From DHVE2 group archaeon (lineage in GTDB: Archaea > Thermoplasmatota > Thermoplasmata > Thermoplasmatales > Aciduliprofundaceae): a stretch of 16,434 nt of DNA. Numbering within the stretch: the first letter of the stretch is position 1; each line of letters opens with the position of its first letter. Below, one piece after another: positions 1 to 6,267 of the stretch. The notes beneath the pieces were generated by a model. That model had not been told where the DNA came from. It worked only from the letters and a program-made list of their open reading frames with translations, and did not search any database. The stretch is taken from positions 1-16,434 of the forward strand of contig WAOZ01000220.1 of the NCBI GenBank assembly GCA_015520975.1, read 5' to 3'. The position numbers and the translations under genes are program-made.

Positions 1-24
1 ATGCAGATGATGGCACACCGCTAA
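1..24 (+). CDS. possible 3' end of an upstream gene (partial)
   Basis: Frame 1 is open from the window edge and ends in TAA at 22-24, with the last residues MQMMAHR. This could be the tail of a gene whose body lies left of the window, but eight codons cannot show that. The purC frame is also open back to the edge, so the boundary cannot be settled here. Confidence 0.2.
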   Translation: MQMMAHR

Positions 25-36
25 CTTTTTATTTTT
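25..36 (+). promoter_or_regulatory. TATA-like box of purC
   Basis: A T-rich CTTTTTATTTTT element is centred about 25 nt before the ATG at 54. That spacing predicts a leaderless transcript starting at or near this ATG and favours it over the ATG at 48. No Shine-Dalgarno site is visible. The element is inferred from spacing only. Confidence 0.4.
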
Positions 37-47
37 CATTCCTTTTT

Positions 48-938
48 ATGGTTATGGAGCTACTGAGAAAAGGTAAAGTAAAAGAGGTTTATGCCCTTGA
101 TGAGGGTACGCTTCTTTTCAGGTTCACCGACAACATTTCAGTGTTTGATAAAATAATACCAACACCGATACCGGGTAAAGGAAAAGTCCTTTGTAAAACT
201 GCTGGTTTCTGGTTCAAGATGCTGGATAATACAGGGATTAAACATCACTATATTTCCTCAACGGACAACGAAATGAAGGTCAGGAGATTCCGCATTTTGG
301 ATAAACCTACGGTCGCTGATAAAGACTATCTGATACCTCTGGAATTCATCACCAGATACTATGTTGCGGGCTCATTATATGAACGTATAAAATCTGGGCG
401 TCTGGATCATCGCGAACTGGGATTTTCACATATACCGCAATACGGCGAGCGATTGCCGGAGCCGCTGTTTGAGATAACCACCAAATTTGAGGAATACGAT
501 AGAAAGGTTGATTTTAAAGAAGCTATGGAAATAGGTGGCATAACGAAAGATGAAATTGAAAATATACGGGAAATCATACTGAAAATCGATGAGATGATGG
601 AAAGAGAGGTTTCTGCCAGAGGCCTGATACATGTTGATGGCAAAAAAGAATTTGCCTTTGGGGCGGATAGAGAGGTCTATGTCGTGGACACATTCGGAAC
701 CATGGATGAAGATCGATGGTGGGACAGAGAGGAATATGAAAAAGGAAACATTGTTCAGTTGAGCAAGGAATTTGTAAGACAGTATTATCGTGAAATCGGA
801 TACTACGATATTCTCAAAAAAGCAAGGGAGAAGGGATTGGATGAGCCACAGATACCTCCACTTCCACAAAATATTGTGGAAAAGGTCGTTGCACTTTACA
901 GGGATATGTATTACCGCATTACAGGCAGGTTGCTTTAA
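48..938 (+). CDS. purC: phosphoribosylaminoimidazole-succinocarboxamide (SAICAR) synthase
   Basis: This enzyme joins CAIR and L-aspartate using ATP to make SAICAR, a step of de novo purine synthesis in the cytoplasm. The protein opens with the KGKVKEVY strand-loop typical of PurC. It continues with a TDNISVFDK segment (family consensus S/TDRISAFD) followed by PTPIPGKG, then YYVAGSLYERIKSG, and a late VDTFGTMDEDRWWD block where the family usually has a DEI-TPDSSRFW-like sequence. At 296 codons it is longer than the compact ~240-residue PurC and closer to the long form. Two in-frame starts are close together, ATG 48 and ATG 54; the TATA spacing favours 54, giving MELLRKGKV. The gene appears to be monocistronic and ends 10 nt before the convergent KaiC-like gene. 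I see no other pur gene in the window. Confidence 0.93.
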   Translation: MVMELLRKGKVKEVYALDEGTLLFRFTDNISVFDKIIPTPIPGKGKVLCKTAGFWFKMLDNTGIKHHYISSTDNEMKVRRFRILDKPTVADKDYLIPLEFITRYYVAGSLYERIKSGRLDHRELGFSHIPQYGERLPEPLFEITTKFEEYDRKVDFKEAMEIGGITKDEIENIREIILKIDEMMEREVSARGLIHVDGKKEFAFGADREVYVVDTFGTMDEDRWWDREEYEKGNIVQLSKEFVRQYYREIGYYDILKKAREKGLDEPQIPPLPQNIVEKVVALYRDMYYRITGRLL

Positions 939-948
939 AAAATAAAAA
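937..948 (-). terminator. oligo-T terminator after the KaiC-like ATPase operon
   Basis: On the minus strand, the bases just after the TAA at 949-951 read TTTTATTTTTTA, the kind of T-rich tract at which archaeal RNA polymerase terminates. It sits between two convergent genes and overlaps the last codon of purC. There is no hairpin. The call rests on composition and position. Confidence 0.4.
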
Positions 949-1623
949 TTAAAAACGCGCTTTGAGTACAGCGATACCTTGTTGCGTAATCTCCAGTGGA
1001 TGGGTGCTCATACTGTGCATGGTTCCCCTCATCTTCAGCACTCTGACATATCTTTTTATTATATCTCCCTCGTTTCTCATTATCAACCGGATTATGCCGT
1101 CGGATGCATATGCCACATCTTCAGGATACTCCTCGTTCCCTTTCACTTCTCCTGTAATTACAGTTACGGCATTCCAGTATTTCAGCATGGTCACGAGGTC
1201 AAACAGAAATTGCCTGTAGTTTTTGACATATGTATTTACGACATTAATGGGGTCTATGACGATTCTCTGCGGGGTTTCTTCCGCGATTTTCTTTCTCAGT
1301 ATGCGCAGAATTTTTGTCTCATCCATATCCGCCAGTTCATCGCCAATATCCACATAAGATACCGTTCCGTTTTCAAAATACTTGGGATCAAAAAACTCAA
1401 ACGCTGACATGAATCTGAACATCCATTCCGCTCTCTCACTGAGTGTGGTTATGTATAGCCCTTTTTCGCCGTGGCGTGCACCGTTCATCAAAAATTGAAG
1501 TGCGAATGTGCTTTTCCCAGAGCCTGCCGGTCCACAGACTAAAATCACCGATGGTGCAGGAAATCCTCCATCAATCAGGGGATCCAGTCCAGGAACACCG
1601 CTCAGAACGCGACTAATTGGCAA
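949..1623 (-). CDS. KaiC/RAD55-family RecA-superfamily ATPase
   Basis: This is a single-domain RecA-fold ATPase of the KaiC-like group, which is widespread in archaea and proposed to act in signal transduction. It starts with the KaiC-type entry SGVPGLDPLIDGGFP (residues 8-22). Walker A is GPAGSGKST (31-39), followed by YITTLSERAEWMF carrying the expected acidic residue. Walker B is RIVIDPIN (120-127, Asp124). Near the C-terminus VLKMRGTMHS..HPLEIT..GI is the usual KaiC ending, so the domain is complete at 224 residues. The start is TTG at 1621-1623, supported by a GGTGAT Shine-Dalgarno (1629-1634) five bases upstream. The frame overlaps the end of the preceding P-loop-less RecA-like gene by 11 nt, so the two are probably translationally coupled. 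It is the last gene of a three-gene operon. The signal and the partner are unknown. Confidence 0.85.
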   Translation of the reverse strand: MPISRVLSGVPGLDPLIDGGFPAPSVILVCGPAGSGKSTFALQFLMNGARHGEKGLYITTLSERAEWMFRFMSAFEFFDPKYFENGTVSYVDIGDELADMDETKILRILRKKIAEETPQRIVIDPINVVNTYVKNYRQFLFDLVTMLKYWNAVTVITGEVKGNEEYPEDVAYASDGIIRLIMRNEGDIIKRYVRVLKMRGTMHSMSTHPLEITQQGIAVLKARF

Positions 1624-2182
1624 CGAGCATCACCCCCTCGGCGTCCATTTCTTCCGTGCCTGCAGATTTGAGAGATTCATAGATGCTTTTTGCCCGTTCT
1701 CTGTCTATTGGGAACACTGCGATCATATCTCTCTTCTTCACTTCCTGAACAATATAACCTGTGAACCTTCTTATGGATTCTTCGGACAGATGTATGCGCA
1801 TGCTGGCGATGTTGTCTATGAGTATGAAATCGTAGTCATCGAGAATGATGATGTCGCGCTGCACAAACCCACCGATAAACACGTCCTTTGCAAGTCCGAA
1901 TTTGAGCGGGAATGTGATTTTCTTATCCCTAGAGGCAGCAAGGTCCACATATGTGAGGTTTCTCTGTCTGATGCCATGAATTCCCAAAAGATATGTTAAG
2001 TAGTGGTGTGGGCGCTCTATGGTTATTATTATGCCTTTTTTTCCGTTCATATCTGCGAGAGCTTTTAAAAGCAGCAGATTGAGCCTTGTAAGCTGATGGA
2101 ACTTGACATTCATAATGTACACTCCACCGTTTTCAAAAATGCCGGAGAACACCCTGGCAATATCCATATCCCGTCTGTTCAT
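1613..2182 (-). CDS. RecA/KaiC-like protein lacking a P-loop (degenerate ATPase)
   Basis: The protein (189 residues) lines up with a KaiC-type domain but has no Walker A. At residues 19-35, where GPxGSGKS should lie, it reads GGVYIMNVKFHQLTRLN. The next strand IIITIERPHH (51-60) matches YITTLSER of the following gene. A Walker-B-like hydrophobic strand ending in aspartate is present (YDFILIDNI, 117-125, Asp123), followed by MIAVFPID. It therefore probably keeps the fold but cannot bind ATP canonically. The natural guess is a regulatory partner of the intact ATPase encoded immediately downstream, with which it overlaps by 11 nt. The ATG at 2180-2182 lies 5 nt after the stop of the winged-helix gene, with a GGGG stretch upstream as a weak ribosome site. 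The exact role is unknown. Confidence 0.72.
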   Translation of the reverse strand: MNRRDMDIARVFSGIFENGGVYIMNVKFHQLTRLNLLLLKALADMNGKKGIIITIERPHHYLTYLLGIHGIRQRNLTYVDLAASRDKKITFPLKFGLAKDVFIGGFVQRDIIILDDYDFILIDNIASMRIHLSEESIRRFTGYIVQEVKKRDMIAVFPIDRERAKSIYESLKSAGTEEMDAEGVMLVAN

Positions 2183-2187
2183 TTTGA

Positions 2188-2529
2188 TTACCCCGCTATT
2201 ATTTTGCCCCGGTATCTCTTTGTTTTCCCGTTGTCCATAAAAATCTCAACAACCAGATGATTATTTTCAATTTTTATATCAGCTTTCTTTATCTTTGATT
2301 TGTAGTATCTTATTTTCTTCCCTCGGGTGGTGATTTTTTCCACCACATCAACCAGACCCATGGATCTCAATGCATGTAACCTTCTGTAACAGGCTGCTAT
2401 GGGTACATTGAGTTCCTGACTAAGCTCTATGGCGCTTTTCATATCATGTTTTGTTGCGGCTAGAATTTTTATTGCGTACCCGTCTGTTAATAACTTGATA
2501 ATCTTTTCCAGCGAGTTTTCTTCTTTCAT
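2188..2529 (-). CDS. winged-helix transcriptional regulator (ArsR-like), module B
   Basis: A 113-residue protein with a typical DNA-binding winged helix. Helices 2-3 are SAIELSQELNVPIAACYRRL (about 32-51), followed by HALRSMGLVDVVEK and a basic wing TTRGKKIRYYKS. The C-terminal 35 residues form a beta-rich tail of alternating charged and hydrophobic residues with no metal-binding cysteines. It is clearly paralogous to the winged-helix protein at 3164-3493: both have NVPIA/GIPIA-CYRR in the recognition region and a Y-K-x-x-I-K-x-A segment after the wing. It is the first gene of the operon with the two RecA-like proteins, with a TATA box 27 nt upstream of its ATG (leaderless). It is a candidate autoregulator of the divergent promoter region 2530-2658. 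The target is unknown. Confidence 0.8.
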   Translation of the reverse strand: MKEENSLEKIIKLLTDGYAIKILAATKHDMKSAIELSQELNVPIAACYRRLHALRSMGLVDVVEKITTRGKKIRYYKSKIKKADIKIENNHLVVEIFMDNGKTKRYRGKIIAG

Positions 2530-2550
2530 AGTTAATAAGAGCCGGAGACT

Positions 2551-2560
2551 TTTTAAATAT
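2551..2560 (-). promoter_or_regulatory. TATA box of the module B operon
   Basis: TTTTAAATAT on the plus strand (ATATTTAAAA on the minus) is centred 27 nt upstream of the ATG at 2527-2529. No Shine-Dalgarno lies between. This geometry indicates a leaderless transcript for the wHTH/RecA-like operon. Confidence 0.6.
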
Positions 2561-2600
2561 TTTGCACTGTGATTATCTTACATGAAAATCATTTCTCGGT

Positions 2601-2612
2601 ATCTAATTAGAT
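2601..2612. promoter_or_regulatory. perfect 12-bp palindrome ATCTAATTAGAT, candidate operator
   Basis: The perfect palindrome lies in the 129-nt gap between the divergent winged-helix gene and membrane-protein gene. It sits 15 nt upstream of the TATA box of the membrane-protein gene and about 40 nt upstream of the opposing TATA box. A dimeric winged-helix protein could bind such a site. That the adjacent regulator does so is an inference. Confidence 0.4.
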
Positions 2613-2626
2613 TTTCACAGAATTGA

Positions 2627-2635
2627 ATATTTAAA
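2627..2635 (+). promoter_or_regulatory. TATA box of the YdjM-like membrane protein gene
   Basis: ATATTTAAA is centred 28 nt upstream of the ATG at 2659, the spacing expected for a leaderless archaeal mRNA. The spacing also favours ATG 2659 over the TTG one codon earlier. Confidence 0.6.
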
Positions 2636-2658
2636 CTGCAACGCCAAAATACTAATTG

Positions 2659-3207
2659 ATGACAATAATAGACTTCCTTCTCTGGAACCCAATCGGTAAT
2701 ATCACGCTCCATATTTTAATAGGGTTAGTGGTGGGTATGTTTGTTATCCCGAAAAAATCCATATCCGTGTTCATAAAGATCTTCATATTTTCCATCACTG
2801 TTGAAGGTATAATTGATGGCGCACATCTTTACAACGCATCTCTTACACACAATTTTATGTTTATGATAGAGCTCCCCTTGGTCGCGGTTTTGATAGGGTA
2901 TCTATATTCATCAAAAACCCTGCAAATGAACGCGCTTCTATTCTTATCGATGTCTTTTTCTCATATGATTGTGGATTGCGCATTTGAAAACGCGCCAATA
3001 ATGCTGTTCTATCCATTCTCCACGCAGACATATGTATGGTCGCTGAACATCGGTGGAAACACGGCACTTTCCGCGATAATAATATGGATATTTGTGATAA
3101 TGGCAATCGCAATGGTTGAAAAGAGAATTGCAGGACCCAGAGAAAAAGAGAGAGCGAAAAAACTCATTCGACTTCCAGCTCCTCTTCCTTACCCCATCGG
3201 AAGGTGA
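2659..3207 (+). CDS. YdjM/DUF457-like multi-spanning membrane protein
   Basis: A 182-residue integral membrane protein with about five hydrophobic segments (about 15-31, 39-55, 68-83, 91-107, 136-152) and a basic cytoplasmic-looking tail (KRIAGPREKERAKK). It resembles the LexA-binding/metal-dependent hydrolase-related family YdjM (DUF457). It has a DGAHLYNASLTHNF block (Asp53, His56, His64) and FSHMIVDCAFENAPIMLFYPFS (His102, Asp106), matching the family pattern SHxxxD...P.S. Whether these His/Asp residues bind metal is unknown. Start ATG 2659 is chosen from the TATA spacing; a TTG precedes it directly. The gene lies between two minus-strand regulatory operons and its last 44 nt overlap the end of the winged-helix gene at 3164. 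It may be the membrane input or the target of the flanking system. Confidence 0.7.
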   Translation: MTIIDFLLWNPIGNITLHILIGLVVGMFVIPKKSISVFIKIFIFSITVEGIIDGAHLYNASLTHNFMFMIELPLVAVLIGYLYSSKTLQMNALLFLSMSFSHMIVDCAFENAPIMLFYPFSTQTYVWSLNIGGNTALSAIIIWIFVIMAIAMVEKRIAGPREKERAKKLIRLPAPLPYPIGR

Positions 3208-3493
3208 TTTTGAGGTATAATTTTCCCTCTTTCATAACAACGGTAGCGTTTTTTATGCGGGCTTTGTAAAGTTTTATCCACTTCCCTTTCTGCGTCAGTC
3301 TTTTACCGGTTTCTTCTATAAGTCCGAGTTTTTCCAGCTCCCGTATGCGGCGATAACACACGGCTATGGGTATGCCAAGCGTATTGCTGAGTGTTATGGC
3401 ATCCAGTGCCCTGTGAAGCGTGGCACGCAGAATTCTGATTGAATATGGGTCGGATATGTGTCGCAGCACCTCCCATGCATAGCCATCATTCAT
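3164..3493 (-). CDS. winged-helix transcriptional regulator (ArsR-like), module A
   Basis: A 109-residue winged-helix protein, paralogous to the one at 2188-2529. Its recognition region reads ITLSNTLGIPIAVCYRRIRELEKLGLIEE, its wing is KRLTQKGKWIKLYKARIKNA, and a beta-rich tail ends in acidic residues (GKEEELEVE). The preferred start is ATG 3491-3493 (MNDGYAWEV). A GGTGAT Shine-Dalgarno at 3504-3509 lies 10 nt upstream, and the in-frame GTG at 3508 falls inside that site. It directly follows the two-domain RecA-like ATPase, whose stop is at 3510-3512, and is the last gene of the DUF835-RecA-wHTH operon. It probably transmits the output of that operon to DNA. Its 3' end overlaps the convergent membrane-protein gene by 44 nt, so the two mRNAs are complementary there. 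Confidence 0.8.
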   Translation of the reverse strand: MNDGYAWEVLRHISDPYSIRILRATLHRALDAITLSNTLGIPIAVCYRRIRELEKLGLIEETGKRLTQKGKWIKLYKARIKNATVVMKEGKLYLKITFRWGKEEELEVE

Positions 3494-3509
3494 CGGTATT
3501 CCTATCACC

Positions 3510-4835
3510 TCACATCATGGGAACAAGCCGTACATTTTTTCCCTCAGTAATAACGGCTAAAATCTCCTCCTGCGTTTTTATGATGGGTATCCCTTCAAGA
3601 GCACTCAAACACAATTTTTTCTCAACACCTATTCCCAGCACATCCTCTTTTTGAGATTCTGGACTTATCAGAACAACACGATGATTTCTTTTAATTCTTT
3701 CCACGAGTGCATACACAGAAAGAGAGCTACCATACACATCTATTAGTGTATCCGTTCCGAGTATCACGAGGGTATCTCCGCTACCGAGTTGATACTCAAG
3801 AATATCCTGTGCGAGTTCTATGTAGGCGTCCTTTCCTTCAAGGTACACATCTCCTTTCTCGCCGCTGAATCCTGCGATCCTGACAAGTTTGTTGCTCAGA
3901 TACCTATTTGAATGGGCACGCAGAGCGCTGCCGGGGTATATTCTGGGTGGCACAGCAAAAACACCGCCCTCTGTCATCTCAATGAGTGAGAGTATGATCA
4001 TATGTACAATTTCAGGAGGAGTGTCCTTCGTGAATATAAGGTGCAGAGAATCGCATGCGAAATGCTCTTTAACAAATTTTTTCAATTCATCAAATCTCGA
4101 AGCTCTGTCAGAATCTAGAGATTTTCCAATATATTTGAGAGCGTTGAAGCGTCCGCCGTAAAGAGTATAGACATATTTTGACTGTTTCACAGGGGCGCCT
4201 CTGAGTTTCTTTATGTAAAGAATTCTTTTCCATGACAACTCCCATGGTTCATGCTTGAGCTCAACCACACCATCACCCAGATATTCTATCCCATCAAATC
4301 CTGAATTTTCCAGAACAAATATTATACTGGCTGCGCCACTTTCGACAAGGTCTTTCTGTAGCGTAAAGAGAATCTTCTCGGCGGGTATGCCGTATTTCTC
4401 ACTCAATCCATCTATGGAGTCCACGCACATAAGAACCCTGCCTTTTTCAGAAGATTCCACGAAATCGTAAAGTTTTTCAAGCTCTGGAAGAAGTGATCCT
4501 ACTTCGAGTATGGCCTCATCACCTTCAAAATGGACCTTTTCTTCAATGAAACCCTCTTCAATAAGTCCCTCAAGTTTATTCAGTTCCTCGCGCTTGAGTC
4601 CTCTCTTCTTTGGCTCCTTAACTTTCATCATGTCCTTTATCCACGGAAACTGGTTCAGAAGTATCTCATCGGCGACGCGGGTGGATAGGTAGAATACATC
4701 GTATTCTTCGAAAAATGTGTGCAGGATCTCCAGAGCGAATGTGGTTTTACCGCTTCCCGGTTCCCCTTTAACTATCAGCGAGTGTCCCCCGTCTTTTTTG
4801 AAAAACTCCGTAATCTCCTCGGGAATCATCTCCAT
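3510..4835 (-). CDS. two-domain RecA-superfamily (GvpD/KaiC-like) ATPase, second domain degenerate
   Basis: A 441-residue protein. The N-terminal RecA domain has Walker A GEPGSGKT (24-31), a strand VFYLSTRVADE, and Walker B RVLMCVDSIDGL (133-144, Asp139). It ends with KRILYIKKLRGAPV, the equivalent of the KaiC VLKMRG segment. The C-terminal part (about 262-441) repeats the fold without a P-loop: LHLIFTKDTPPEIVHMI at the Walker A position, GVFAVPPRIYP as the next strand, and DTLVILGTDTLIDVYG as a Walker-B-like strand (354-369). It thus resembles KaiC/GvpD doubles with one active and one inactive half. An upstream ATG at 4850 is in frame, but an AAAGGAG Shine-Dalgarno lies four bases before the ATG at 4833-4835, which overlaps the stop of the DUF835 gene by one base (TGATG); I prefer that start. 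It probably acts as an ATP-driven switch between the DUF835 protein and the downstream winged-helix protein. Confidence 0.8.
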   Translation of the reverse strand: MEMIPEEITEFFKKDGGHSLIVKGEPGSGKTTFALEILHTFFEEYDVFYLSTRVADEILLNQFPWIKDMMKVKEPKKRGLKREELNKLEGLIEEGFIEEKVHFEGDEAILEVGSLLPELEKLYDFVESSEKGRVLMCVDSIDGLSEKYGIPAEKILFTLQKDLVESGAASIIFVLENSGFDGIEYLGDGVVELKHEPWELSWKRILYIKKLRGAPVKQSKYVYTLYGGRFNALKYIGKSLDSDRASRFDELKKFVKEHFACDSLHLIFTKDTPPEIVHMIILSLIEMTEGGVFAVPPRIYPGSALRAHSNRYLSNKLVRIAGFSGEKGDVYLEGKDAYIELAQDILEYQLGSGDTLVILGTDTLIDVYGSSLSVYALVERIKRNHRVVLISPESQKEDVLGIGVEKKLCLSALEGIPIIKTQEEILAVITEGKNVRLVPMM

Positions 4836-5695
4836 CACACTCCTTTCCATTCCATAGCGTATCTTCTTAATAAAGAATACTCCTTGAGTGTGTATGCGTT
4901 ATTATCAACGATGATTATCAGAATTGCGCCGAACTCCATAACATAGCTGTTTATTAACTCCAGATTTCGGAGTATGTTTATGAAATCGTTGTAGAGAAGG
5001 AGATACTCAACGCAATCCATCACGACGATGGCACTTTTCTTATCCTCTATGAATCTTATTATGCTGTCTGTGAGTATTGTTAAATTATGCGGTTTGATTC
5101 TGTCTTTGCCGACGATATCCGTTACCCAGACTATGCGGGAGTTTGGGAGTTTGTAAAATGTATTCGGTTTCTCGCGAACCGCGATGAAAAAGTGGATGTT
5201 ATCTCTTGCCATTTCGGGAAGAATTGAAAATACCCTATCTTTCATCTCCAGACCCGTGATGTAACTTTTTCCCCAGCTGAAGCCGTAAGCATACACAACA
5301 TTTTTTGCAATGCGGTCTTCGTTAAGAAACTGCCTGATTTTCGGGTCCTTTTTTTCCGCAGATAGCAGCATTCTCATAAACAACTGTTTGAAATTTGTCA
5401 TGGACGAATCAATAATTAGGTAATTTTTACATCCTTTATCTTTGAGTTTTGACACATATGCCCTGTCTGCGGGGCGCAGAAGCGCTATGGTGAAAAACTC
5501 AGAATCTCTGTAAAATTGGATATTATCTGCGGTGATTTCTCCAACGACCACATACGGTTTCTTTTCTTCGCACATTTTTTCCATAAATTGAAGTGATATA
5601 TCCTCATAGCACTCACATTCCAGCCCCATACTTTTCATATTATCCCGCAAATTTTTACGATAATCGGCATCACGATGGAAACAGAGTACATCCAT
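4835..5695 (-). CDS. pseudo-receiver + DUF835 domain protein
   Basis: A 287-residue soluble signalling protein. Residues 1 to ~112 have the alternating strand/helix pattern of a response-regulator receiver (MDVLCFHRDADYRKNLRDNM, KPYVVVGEI, FFTIALLRPAD, GCKNYLIIDSS). However, the phospho-acceptor position carries Glu53 instead of Asp, and the conserved Lys is replaced (YLIIDSS). Residues ~125-280 match DUF835, a domain common in Thermoplasmata and Thermococci: GKSYITGLEM, SRIVWVTDIVG, KPHNLTILTDSIIRFI, SAIVVMDCVEYLLLYNDF and ILIIIVDNNAYTLKEYSLL. The start is ATG 5693-5695, preceded directly by an in-frame GTG; a TATA box 26 nt upstream supports a leaderless start. It is the first gene of module A and its stop overlaps the next start by one base. 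It is probably a sensor or adaptor; the ligand is unknown. Confidence 0.8.
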   Translation of the reverse strand: MDVLCFHRDADYRKNLRDNMKSMGLECECYEDISLQFMEKMCEEKKPYVVVGEITADNIQFYRDSEFFTIALLRPADRAYVSKLKDKGCKNYLIIDSSMTNFKQLFMRMLLSAEKKDPKIRQFLNEDRIAKNVVYAYGFSWGKSYITGLEMKDRVFSILPEMARDNIHFFIAVREKPNTFYKLPNSRIVWVTDIVGKDRIKPHNLTILTDSIIRFIEDKKSAIVVMDCVEYLLLYNDFINILRNLELINSYVMEFGAILIIIVDNNAYTLKEYSLLRRYAMEWKGV

Positions 5696-5716
5696 CACTG
5701 GGCCATTTATTACGAA

Positions 5717-5726
5717 CTATATAATC
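5717..5726 (-). promoter_or_regulatory. TATA box of the DUF835-RecA-wHTH operon
   Basis: The minus strand reads GATTATATAG, centred 26 nt upstream of the ATG at 5695. A second AT-rich stretch (5733-5743, ATATTTAAAAA on the minus strand) overlaps the end of the metallophosphoesterase gene and would start a slightly longer leader. Confidence 0.55.
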
Positions 5727-5734
5727 TTTTGTTT

Positions 5735-6238
5735 TTAAATATCTACTATCTCCACAGTTCCGGCATTTAGATCGAGCACTGCCACGGTTTTTCTGCCTGT
5801 GAGATATCCACAGGATTCGCCGGGATTGATGATAACTGAAGAGTCAATTTTTCTTACATCCAGTTTATGTGTGTGGCCGTAGAGAATGTAGTCATATTGT
5901 CCAGATTCTGCAAATGAAGATACGAGTCTCACCGTTCTATCGATGCTGCCCCATCCATGCATTAGAACGAAATTCTTACCGCCGAGATTCAGTTCCAGAG
6001 GCCCTTCTTCCAAAACTATGTCGTTGTCCGATGCAATTTTTTTCAGAAGCAGTTTTTCCCCGTCGTTGTTTCCAAAAATTCCGTAGAATTCAAAATCTCT
6101 GAAGAGTTTCAGCGTGAATGGGGATATGATGTCACCGAGGTGCAGCACCACGCGAATGTTTCTTTCCCTGAAATAGCTAACCGCGGATTTCACAGCGCTT
6201 ATATTGTCATGCGAATCGCTAATGAGTCCCAGAAGCAT
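5735..6238 (-). CDS. MJ0936/YfcE-type metallophosphoesterase
   Basis: A compact 167-residue calcineurin-like phosphodiesterase of the MJ0936/YfcE family; members hydrolyse phosphodiester bonds with two divalent metals, often Mn or Ni. All metal motifs are present in order: SDSH (Asp8, His10), LGD (Asp36), GNND (57-59), MHG (His94) and GHTH (His122, His124), followed by the usual NPGE...GY block near the C-terminus. It starts at ATG 6236-6238, with an AT-rich TATA-like element about 23 nt upstream inside the end of the FeoC-like gene. It ends 39 nt before the DUF835 gene on the same strand, so read-through into module A is possible. A nucleotide-signal substrate would fit the neighbourhood, but the substrate cannot be read from the sequence. 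Confidence 0.88.
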   Translation of the reverse strand: MLLGLISDSHDNISAVKSAVSYFRERNIRVVLHLGDIISPFTLKLFRDFEFYGIFGNNDGEKLLLKKIASDNDIVLEEGPLELNLGGKNFVLMHGWGSIDRTVRLVSSFAESGQYDYILYGHTHKLDVRKIDSSVIINPGESCGYLTGRKTVAVLDLNAGTVEIVDI

Positions 6239-6254
6239 ATGGTTAAATGAAGCT

Positions 6255-6267
6255 CATATTTAATTTC
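6255..6267 (-). promoter_or_regulatory. TATA-like element of the metallophosphoesterase gene
   Basis: The minus strand reads GAAATTAAATATG, centred about 23 nt before the ATG at 6238. It overlaps the stop region of the FeoC-like gene. The spacing is slightly short for a leaderless start, so confidence is limited. Confidence 0.35.

Noticed and set aside
939..948. Possible tRNA or small RNA genes in the gaps between genes
   Set aside because: The gaps are short, AT-rich and explained by promoters or T-tracts; none shows a cloverleaf or C/D-box motifs.
4836..4850. Five-residue upstream start of the two-domain ATPase (MERSV)
   Set aside because: The AAAGGAG Shine-Dalgarno lies within these codons and points to the next ATG at 4835, which overlaps the upstream stop by one base.
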